From the NCBI GenBank assembly GCA_017508505.1, contig JAFVYT010000216.1, positions 1-9,933 of the forward strand: a DNA stretch of 9,933 nt, read 5' to 3'. The stretch comes from Clostridia bacterium. Lineage in GTDB: Bacteria > Bacillota_A > Clostridia > Oscillospirales > SIG627. The notes beneath the pieces were generated by a model that ran no database searches, was not told the DNA's origin, and saw nothing but the letters and a program-made list of their open reading frames with translations. The translations under genes and the position numbers were made by a program. Below, piece by piece: positions 1-5,510 of this stretch (its first letter is position 1; the number at the start of each line of letters is the position of its first letter).

Positions 1-608
1 GCAAAGTCGATGCCGTCGTGCTCTCTCATCCACACCAGCTGGCTGGCGTGGCACTCCAGCATCTTGATCTTCAGATCGATCTCCTCGCTGATGTCCACGA
101 ACTCCGTGGGGTTGAAGTTTACCTCTGCGAGGGTGTCCATATAATAAATGGGAACCAGCTTTGCGGGCTCACCCTTCAGAGCGCTGTAGCGATGGGGGTA
201 GTCCGTGTGGTTGGGCAGGGTGGCGGCAAAGGATGCGTCGAACACAAGGCGGCTGACCGCGGTGTGGTCGGGCATGTAGTCGTCGGGGTTGTGGGTGATG
301 ATGAAGTCCGGGTTGGCGTAGCGGATCACGTCGATGATCTTGTCCCGGGCCTCCTTATTGTTGTCGTAGATGTCAAGGTCGTTGAAGTCTGCGCTGATGA
401 CCTCGATCCCCGCAAGCTTGCCTGCCTTGCGTGCCTCCTCCGCACGGATGAGGGTCAGCTCGTCCGGAGGGATCACAACGTGTCCCAGGTTTCCCGTGGA
501 AACGTGACAGACCATTACCTTGTCTCCGCGCTTGACACACTTGGCAAGGGTGCCCGCGCAGGCGATCTCCACGTCGTCGGGATGGCATCCGATGGCTAAT
601 ACGTTCAT
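1..608 (-). CDS. PIG-L/LmbE-family zinc-dependent deacetylase (N-terminal part, cut by window edge)
   Basis: This family removes N-acetyl groups from GlcNAc-type or related amide substrates using one divalent metal; it includes MshB, BshB and PIG-L. The start is the ATG at 608 (MNVLAIGCHPDDVEIACAG). The hallmark HPDD motif is at residues 9-12, giving the first metal-binding His and Asp plus the catalytic Asp. The second metal site is HNPDDYMPDH at residues 106-115, with His115 the likely ligand. Met112 sits where many relatives have His in an HPDH motif. There is no signal peptide, so the enzyme is probably cytoplasmic. About 202 codons are visible; relatives are usually 220-270 residues, so a short C-terminal part lies off the left edge. 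AAGGAG at 618-623 is 9 nt upstream of the ATG. Another ATG at 615 is in a different frame and too close to the ribosome site. The divergent AraC-type gene suggests local regulation. Family is sure; the substrate is unknown. Confidence 0.93.
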   Translation of the reverse strand, partial: MNVLAIGCHPDDVEIACAGTLAKCVKRGDKVMVCHVSTGNLGHVVIPPDELTLIRAEEARKAGKLAGIEVISADFNDLDIYDNNKEARDKIIDVIRYANPDFIITHNPDDYMPDHTAVSRLVFDASFAATLPNHTDYPHRYSALKGEPAKLVPIYYMDTLAEVNFNPTEFVDISEEIDLKIKMLECHASQLVWMREHDGIDF

Positions 609-635
609 GGCTCATATCTCCTTTTTTTGATCACG

Positions 636-655
636 GGGGCTCTCCGCCCCTTTTT
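636..655 (+). other. GC-rich hairpin followed by five T in the divergent gap
   Basis: GGGGC (636-640), loop TCTCC, GCCCC (646-650), then TTTTT (651-655). On the plus strand this has the form of a short intrinsic terminator and could stop read-through running rightward into the araC-type promoter. On the minus strand it is a 5' leader hairpin about 30 nt before the deacetylase ribosome site. The stem is only 5 bp, so either role is uncertain. Confidence 0.3.
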
Positions 656-663
656 ACGTTTCC

Positions 664-692
664 ATTATAAGATACATTTTGACGGAATGGTA
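664..692 (-). promoter_or_regulatory. Likely promoter of the deacetylase gene, good -10 and poor -35
   Basis: Read on the minus strand, a perfect TATAAT occupies 669-664. The hexamer 17 nt upstream (TACCAT, 692-687) barely resembles TTGACA. A strong -10 with a weak -35 is typical of activator-dependent promoters, which fits the neighbouring AraC-type gene, but that regulatory link is inference. The transcript would begin near 657 and have a leader of about 50 nt. Confidence 0.45.
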
Positions 693-721
693 TTGACAAA
701 GCGACAAAAAGTTTATAAAAT
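693..721 (+). promoter_or_regulatory. Sigma-A promoter of the araC-type gene
   Basis: A perfect TTGACA (693-698) is followed by a 17-nt spacer and TAAAAT (716-721), one mismatch from TATAAT. Transcription should start near 728. That is too close to the in-frame GTG at 734 for a ribosome site to fit, and so supports ATG 779 as the translation start. Confidence 0.65.
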
Positions 722-778
722 AGGCTCATCATAGTGAATGTCTCTTTTGGAATGAACTTATTTTTGGGAGAGCCAACG

Positions 779-1663
779 ATGAAGGAACACAGGGGAATCG
801 CACTGGAAAGCAAGATCGAGGTCAACCGCCTGATCAGCGATTTTTACTACGAATTGCCTGAGGATTTCGACTACGCGGGAGAGAAGCACCCCGGGTGGGA
901 ATTCGTGTACGTGGAAAACGGCAAGGTCGTGGCGGGGGTGGAGGGCTCCACCTACCTTTTGAAGAAGGGCGAGCTGATTTGTCACAAGCCCTACGAATTC
1001 CACAGCATCAAGCCCTACGAGGGAAAAGCCTCGGTGGTGATCATCTGCTTTGAGTCCGAGAGCGAGTATATGCAGTATTTCAACAACAAGATCCTCTCCA
1101 TCAACCAGATGCAAAAGCACTACCTCAACGACATCGTGGAGGTGGGCAAGAAGATCTTCTATCCCAAGGATCCCCTCGACATCGTGCGGGACGGCTCTAT
1201 GGATCCGTCTCCCGAGGGCACGGAGCTGCAGGAGCAGTTTGTCAAAAACGCCATTGAGCTTTTGGTTTTGTCTCTGATGAATTCGGAGGTGACGGAAAAG
1301 CAGAACCGCGTCAGCCTTTACGAGCATTTTTCTCAGCGGCAGACCCTGGCCAAAAGCATCATCGAGTATCTTAGCGCTCACATCGATGAGGAAATCAACC
1401 TTGCGGAGGTGGCGGGGTATTTTTCCTACTCCCTTTCCAGCATCAAGCGCATTTTCAAGGAGGTCACCGGCTACAGCATCATCTCCTACCTCATCAATCT
1501 TCGCCTCCAAAAGGCCAAAAAGCTCCTCACTGAGACCAATCTTCCCATCGAAGCCATTGCCTCCGGCCTTGGCTACTCCAACATCTACTACTTTTCCACT
1601 GCGTTCAAAAAGAGGTGGGGTGTGTCACCCTCGCGTTACCGCTCCGACCATTCTGCTTCATAA
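779..1663 (+). CDS. AraC-family transcriptional regulator with cupin-like sensor domain
   Basis: A 294-residue DNA-binding regulator, the usual AraC-family length. The N-terminal half looks like the cupin sensor of sugar-responsive members: HPGWEFVYVENGKV near residue 37, and a Gly-Glu...Pro...His pattern (KKGELICHKPYEFH) near 62-75. The C-terminal AraC domain has a first helix-turn-helix around residues 206-227 (NLAEVAGYFSYSLSSIKRIF). The second, at about 255-284, carries the family signature: PIEAIASGLGYSN, then YFSTAFKKRWGVSPSRYR. I chose ATG 779 because GGGAGAG lies about 8 nt upstream. In-frame starts at GTG 734 and ATG 752 lack good ribosome sites, and 734 falls almost on the predicted transcript start. 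It is divergent from the deacetylase gene, its most likely target, and AraC regulators often also control themselves. The effector is unknown; a carbohydrate is likely from the family. Confidence 0.93.
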   Translation: MKEHRGIALESKIEVNRLISDFYYELPEDFDYAGEKHPGWEFVYVENGKVVAGVEGSTYLLKKGELICHKPYEFHSIKPYEGKASVVIICFESESEYMQYFNNKILSINQMQKHYLNDIVEVGKKIFYPKDPLDIVRDGSMDPSPEGTELQEQFVKNAIELLVLSLMNSEVTEKQNRVSLYEHFSQRQTLAKSIIEYLSAHIDEEINLAEVAGYFSYSLSSIKRIFKEVTGYSIISYLINLRLQKAKKLLTETNLPIEAIASGLGYSNIYYFSTAFKKRWGVSPSRYRSDHSAS

Positions 1664-1698
1664 AATGGCGCATTGCGTCGTTGTTTTACGGAGGATTC

Positions 1699-1715
1699 GC
1701 AGGGCGTTGCCCTGC
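1699..1715. repeat. Perfect 7-bp GC-rich hairpin
   Basis: GCAGGGC (1699-1705), loop GTT, GCCCTGC (1709-1715). No T-run follows on either strand, so it is not a standard intrinsic terminator. It directly precedes the AT-rich palindrome at 1722-1747 and probably belongs to the same element. Confidence 0.6.
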
Positions 1716-1721
1716 AACCCA

Positions 1722-1747
1722 CCAAACTTTTTTGAAAAAAAGTTTGG
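1722..1747. repeat. Perfect 12-bp AT-rich palindrome
   Basis: CCAAACTTTTTT (1722-1733) pairs with AAAAAAGTTTGG (1736-1747) across a 2-nt centre. The T-run lies inside the stem, so it could act as a weak terminator in either direction. It is the first strong structure downstream of the araC-type stop codon apart from the small GC hairpin at 1699. Confidence 0.65.
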
Positions 1748-1805
1748 ATCAAAAAACTTTATGGTTTATTTTTTCTTTTCCTTCTTCAAGGAAGAAAGCA
1801 AATCA

Positions 1806-1833
1806 AAAGACCTCACGGTTTCGTGAGGTCTTT
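1806..1833. terminator. Bidirectional intrinsic terminator between araC-type gene and addA
   Basis: AAAGACCTCACG (1806-1817), tetraloop GTTT, CGTGAGGTCTTT (1822-1833): a perfect 12-bp stem with a GC core and A/T ends. On the plus strand the 3' arm ends in TTT followed by CTTATT. On the minus strand the 3' arm ends in TTTT followed by GATTT. This suits termination of both converging transcripts. Confidence 0.65.
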
Positions 1834-1840
1834 CTTATTG

Positions 1841-1860
1841 AAAAAACTCTAAAGTTTTTT
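1841..1860. repeat. 8-bp hairpin ending in a T-run
   Basis: AAAAAACT (1841-1848), loop CTAA, AGTTTTTT (1853-1860). It is AT-rich and weak alone. Its 3' half also forms the right arm of the larger inverted pair with 1750-1761, so two alternative folds are possible. Confidence 0.5.
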
Positions 1861-1867
1861 GGGAGGT

Positions 1868-1899
1868 TTGGAACCCTTTTTTTCAAAAAAGGGTTCCAA
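1868..1899. repeat. Perfect 15-bp palindrome with a T6/A6 core
   Basis: TTGGAACCCTTTTTT (1868-1882) pairs with AAAAAAGGGTTCCAA (1885-1899) around a 2-nt centre. It is the longest uninterrupted stem in the gap. For addA, transcribed leftward, it is a likely place for termination or 3' end protection. Confidence 0.6.
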
Positions 1900-1900
1900 T

Positions 1901-1965
1901 GGGGTATGGGGTGAAACCCCATAAAACCCTCGCGGCAGGGTATGGGGCAAGGCCCCATAAAACCC
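1901..1965. repeat. Two tandem hairpin units, 36-nt period, with a compensatory base-pair change
   Basis: Unit 1 has TATGGGGT (1905-1912), loop GAA, ACCCCATA (1916-1923). Unit 2 has TATGGGGC (1941-1948), loop AAG, GCCCCATA (1952-1959). Both are flanked by GGG on the left and AAAACCC on the right. The only stem difference is a T-A pair in unit 1 that is a C-G pair in unit 2, so pairing is kept while the sequence changes. The copies lie immediately 3' of addA. Confidence 0.65.
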
Positions 1966-1975
1966 CGCGGCGGAA

Positions 1976-4900
1976 TTAGACGTCCACGGCGCGGCCGAGG
2001 GCGAAGGAGTAAAGGGTCAGGCGGGAGACGGGCTTTCCCGTCAACCTTGCCACGGCGTGGCCGTAAAGACGAAGCTGATCCCCGTGACGCTCCCGCAGAA
2101 CGGCCTCGCCGTCATCTGCCTTGACCCGATCGGTCTTGAAGTCCACCACGGTAACGGAGCCGTCGGGGTTCTCGAACCAAGCGTCCACCACGCCCTGCAC
2201 CAGCACCTCACCGTTGCCCTTCCCCCCCGCAAGGGAGGCGGGCAGGAGCACTGCCCAGCGCTTTTCGTGTACCACGGAGTCGGAGGCGGCCATTTGGGCA
2301 TACAGCTCGGAGTCGAAGAAGGCGAGCACCTTCTCCTTTTCCACCAGCGCCATCTCCTCCTCGGAGAGAAAGCCCCTTTCCACCAGGCGGGCAAATTCTG
2401 CCTCGGGGTCTTTGGCCATCGCGTCCAGATCCGCAAATTGCATCACCTTGTGGGTGGCGGTTCCGATGGCCTCGGCACCGCTTTTGAGGCGGCCGTTTTC
2501 AAAGTCGAACAAATGCCGCGGGAAGAATTCGGGCGCCTCCTCCTCCCGCTTTTGCCGCAGGATCTGGGAAACGGAGAGCTTTTTGGGAAGTCGGGTCTCG
2601 TCCCGCTCCGGATAAACGAAGCGCACCGCCTCCATCACCTCGGGAACGGGCGCTGCCGTCTCAGCCTTGGCAAGGGTCTCTGCCTCGAAGCGCAGGCCGC
2701 TTTCCGGTGCCACGCGACGGAGGATCAGATCCCCGTCGACAGCCTCCCGTGCGCCGTCCAGCACCGCCTCCAAGGCCGGGGACGAGCGCAAAGACAAAAG
2801 CACCGTCTGTAAGGGCGAGGAGGCCGAGGCGAAGAGATAACGGGAAAGGGGAACGGGCAAGGGGGTGGAAACCCCCGTGATGAGAAGCCCCTTGAGAGCG
2901 GCGGCATCCTTGACGGAGCCGGTCAGAAAGAGGCGCTGACGGGCACGGGTCGCTGCCACGTAAAGGATGCGCTTCTCCTCCTCGATCATATCCCGATGGA
3001 GCAGCGCCTTGACGCCGCGCTTTGCCTGATTGTTCCGCTTGATGCGACCCCCGTCCGAGGGCAGGGAAAGAGCGCAGCCCGCCTGATCGGAAAGGAGCAG
3101 GGTCGCGATCTCGTCCTGCTGAGAAAACGAGGACGACAGGAAGGAAACGAAGACCACGGGAAACTCCAGCCCCTTGGACTTGTGCATGGTCAGGAGCCGT
3201 ACGCCCTCTCCTCCGTCGGGGGAGGTGAGCTCCGAATCCTGCAGGTAGCGGCAGAAGGCCCCGAGAAAGGCGACGCCCGCCTCCTGCGCGGCTCCCGCCG
3301 CCTCGGTCAGAAGGGCGCGAATGCCGCTCTTTTTCCCGTTTTTGGCATAGATCGCGTCGAGGCCCCATTTTTCATAAACGTAAAAGAGAAAGGCGGAAAG
3401 GGTAAGGGAGCGGGAACGATCCCGAAGCTGATCGAGAAGGGCCAGAAAGTCCCGACACATCGCACGGGTCTGGTCGTGGTCGCCTGCTTCGGCAAAGCGA
3501 CACAGGGCGGTGTAAAAGGGCACCCCCCGCGCGCCCCTTCGAATGCGGTAAAGGCTGTCGGGAGAAAAGCGGAATACAGGGGAGGCGAGCACCGCGAGAA
3601 GCGGCACGTCCCGCGTGGGATTTTCCACGGCGGCCAAAAGCGAGGTCACAAAGAGGTATTCCTCCTCCTTCTTCACCGCGTCCTTTTCCGAGGCGGTGCA
3701 GGGGATCCCGCGGTTGTCCAGCGCGGTTTTCACACGGGAGATTTGACGGTGGGAGCGGCAGATGACGGCTACGTCCTTCGGCTCAAAGCGCACCCCTGCG
3801 CGCTTTTCCTCCCGCATCAGAGCGGTGATGCGTCCCGCGATCCAGGAGGCCTCTGCCACCTCCTCGGGATATTCCACCTCCTCAGGCAGGGCTCCCTCCT
3901 CCACAAGGCAAAGCTCCGCGGGGTATTCGTCCTCCTCCTCCCCGGGCCTTGTCACCTTGGAAAAGACAAGCTGATCCTCCTTTTTGTAAAGGGAGGACGG
4001 AGCCCTCTCGTCCATAATGGCACGGAACATCCGATTGACCAGATCGATGACGCTTTTGTTGCATCGGAAGTTGTTGGAGAGGAAGATCTTCTGCATCCCC
4101 CCTTGGGGATCGGGGTATCGGGGCAGATCGTTCTTGTAAGCGGCAAAGATGCGAGGCTCCGCCCCTCGGAAGCGGTAAATGCTCTGCTTGGGGTCGCCCA
4201 CCACGAAGAGCTTATCCTCCCCCGCAATGGCGCGAAAGAGCATATCCTGCACCTCGTTGGTGTCCTGATATTCATCCACGAAGACGGCGTCGTACCGCAG
4301 GCCGATCTCGTGGGCAAGGGGCGTTTTCTCCCAAGCGCCGTCCTTTTTTGTCATCACAAGCTGCAGGGCCAGATGCTCCAGATCGTTGTAGTCCACCGCA
4401 CCCTTTTCCCGCTTGGCAAAGCGGAAGCGCTCCTCAAAGTCACAGCATAAGGCAAAGAGCAGCTCCAGAAGCTCGCAGCCCTCCTCCCAATCGGAAAGGG
4501 CCGCGGCATCCTCCTCCAGAATCGGCAGGATCCCCGTAACGATGGGATCCTTCGCGTAGCGATTCCACGCCCCGTGGCAGGTCTCCTTCACGTCGGGATC
4601 CGAATACTTTTTCGGCAGAGAGGGCACGCGGGATCCCACGAATGCTCCTCGCAGGAGCCCTGCGGCCGCAGCCGGATCGGGCTTTTGCAGGGCAGAAAGG
4701 GCAAGGGAAACGGCCTTTTCCTTCTCCTTCAGGAAGGGGGCGTAGGCCATGGCGGCCTCGCCGCTCTTGTCCTTTAGCTCCTCCGCAAGGGTCAAAAGGA
4801 GGGAATCGGCTCCTTCCAGGGTCTCGCGCACGTGGCGCAAAAGCTCTGCACCCGCAGGGGTGTCGTAAAAGGAGAGGACGCCGTCCTGTGCCTTTTTCAG

Positions 4901-5509
4901 CATTTCCCCGGAGAGAAGATTCTTCTCCCGCATCTCTTGGAGCCCTCCCGGGCGCCCTGCGGCCTCACGGTGGATCCGGATCAGGGTCTCCTCCAGCCCC
5001 GAGGCCCTCCTTCCCTTGCCGAAGAGGCGAAAGAGGAGCTCCTTTTTTTCGTCCCGCTCCGCCTCCTCCAAAAAGGCGCGCACCGCCTCCTTTGCGGCGC
5101 GGCGGCTCAGCTCCTCGGCCTCCGCAGGGGGCAGGATCCGAAGGGCCTCTCCCAGCCCAAGCTCCCTGTGATATTCCTTGATCAGAGTGTAGGCGAAGGA
5201 GTGAATGGTGGAGATCTGTGCGCGACTCAGCTCGAAGAGCTGGCGGTTCAGATGGCGGTTTTCCCGCTCGGCGGCTACCTTTTTGGAGATGGCCTCGTAC
5301 AGTCTCCCCTCCAGTTCCCGTGCGGCGGCACGGGTGAAGGTCACCACTGCAAGACGGGAGGCGCGGAGGCCCCCCTCCTCGGAAAGAAGGGAGAGGATGC
5401 GCTCGGTGAGCACGGCGGTCTTGCCGCTTCCCGCGGCGGCGCTCACCGCGAGGCTGACACCCCGTGCGTCAATGGCCGCTCTTTGGTCGGGGGTCCATTT
5501 CTTTTCCAT
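1976..5509 (-). CDS. addA: ATP-dependent helicase/nuclease subunit A (AddA)
   Basis: AddA is the motor of AddAB, which unwinds and degrades double-strand DNA ends until Chi and then supplies single strands to RecA. The 1177-residue product has all SF1A helicase motifs: Walker A AAAGSGKT (24-31), Ia TFTRAA (57-62), II DEYQDTN (412-418), III GDPKQSIYRFRG (438-449), IV LSNNFR (477-482), V LLTMHKSKGLEF (772-783) and VI LYVAATRARQRL (849-860). The C-terminal RecB-type nuclease is intact: GTATH (His1020), GVVDAW (Asp1109), VDFKTD (Asp1123, Lys1125) and QLRLY (about 1145-1149). Length is slightly below the ~1230 of B. subtilis AddA. I place the start at ATG 5509 (MEKKWTPDQRAAI), with AGGAGG at 5516-5521 six nt upstream. 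The frame is open further upstream inside addB, but that extension lacks a ribosome site and family similarity. It begins 1 nt after the addB stop. Confidence 0.97.
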   Translation of the reverse strand: MEKKWTPDQRAAIDARGVSLAVSAAAGSGKTAVLTERILSLLSEEGGLRASRLAVVTFTRAAARELEGRLYEAISKKVAAERENRHLNRQLFELSRAQISTIHSFAYTLIKEYHRELGLGEALRILPPAEAEELSRRAAKEAVRAFLEEAERDEKKELLFRLFGKGRRASGLEETLIRIHREAAGRPGGLQEMREKNLLSGEMLKKAQDGVLSFYDTPAGAELLRHVRETLEGADSLLLTLAEELKDKSGEAAMAYAPFLKEKEKAVSLALSALQKPDPAAAAGLLRGAFVGSRVPSLPKKYSDPDVKETCHGAWNRYAKDPIVTGILPILEEDAAALSDWEEGCELLELLFALCCDFEERFRFAKREKGAVDYNDLEHLALQLVMTKKDGAWEKTPLAHEIGLRYDAVFVDEYQDTNEVQDMLFRAIAGEDKLFVVGDPKQSIYRFRGAEPRIFAAYKNDLPRYPDPQGGMQKIFLSNNFRCNKSVIDLVNRMFRAIMDERAPSSLYKKEDQLVFSKVTRPGEEEDEYPAELCLVEEGALPEEVEYPEEVAEASWIAGRITALMREEKRAGVRFEPKDVAVICRSHRQISRVKTALDNRGIPCTASEKDAVKKEEEYLFVTSLLAAVENPTRDVPLLAVLASPVFRFSPDSLYRIRRGARGVPFYTALCRFAEAGDHDQTRAMCRDFLALLDQLRDRSRSLTLSAFLFYVYEKWGLDAIYAKNGKKSGIRALLTEAAGAAQEAGVAFLGAFCRYLQDSELTSPDGGEGVRLLTMHKSKGLEFPVVFVSFLSSSFSQQDEIATLLLSDQAGCALSLPSDGGRIKRNNQAKRGVKALLHRDMIEEEKRILYVAATRARQRLFLTGSVKDAAALKGLLITGVSTPLPVPLSRYLFASASSPLQTVLLSLRSSPALEAVLDGAREAVDGDLILRRVAPESGLRFEAETLAKAETAAPVPEVMEAVRFVYPERDETRLPKKLSVSQILRQKREEEAPEFFPRHLFDFENGRLKSGAEAIGTATHKVMQFADLDAMAKDPEAEFARLVERGFLSEEEMALVEKEKVLAFFDSELYAQMAASDSVVHEKRWAVLLPASLAGGKGNGEVLVQGVVDAWFENPDGSVTVVDFKTDRVKADDGEAVLRERHGDQLRLYGHAVARLTGKPVSRLTLYSFALGRAVDV

Positions 5510-5510
5510 C

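Larger units (their letters stand above)
1664..1975. other. Convergent intergenic region packed with palindromes
   Basis: This 312-nt gap between the converging araC-type gene and addA contains no credible gene. At least six separate hairpin-forming sequences follow one another, and a 12-bp inverted pair (CAAAAAACTTTA at 1750-1761 with TAAAGTTTTTTG at 1850-1861) encloses the central terminator. A weaker hairpin is at 1776-1795 (TTTTCCTT, loop CTTC, AAGGAAGA, one G-T pair). The main hairpins are listed separately. The most economical role is two-way transcription termination, but the density suggests an interspersed palindromic element. Confidence 0.7.

Noticed and set aside
734..778. GTG 734 or ATG 752 as the start of the araC-type protein
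   Set aside because: GTG 734 is about 6 nt from the predicted transcript start, and neither site has a good ribosome binding sequence. ATG 779 has GGGAGAG.
758..1510. Minus-strand open frame (about 250 codons) opposite the araC-type gene
   Set aside because: The plus-strand frame has an unmistakable AraC domain, good promoter and ribosome site; the antisense product is Leu/Val/Asp/His-rich with no known pattern.
1699..1965. Insertion sequence or miniature transposon with defined ends
   Set aside because: No transposase is present, and I could not identify outer terminal repeats with a matching target-site duplication; only internal palindromes are clear.
1664..1975. CRISPR-like array in the palindrome-rich gap
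   Set aside because: The repeats are palindromes of different sequence and length, only two units are tandem, there are no regular unique spacers, and no cas genes are nearby.
2996..4450. Long plus-strand open frame (about 484 codons) opposite addA
   Set aside because: It lies antisense to the intact helicase motifs of addA, has no ribosome site and no recognisable domain, and is low-complexity sequence mirrored from GC-rich codons of the minus strand.
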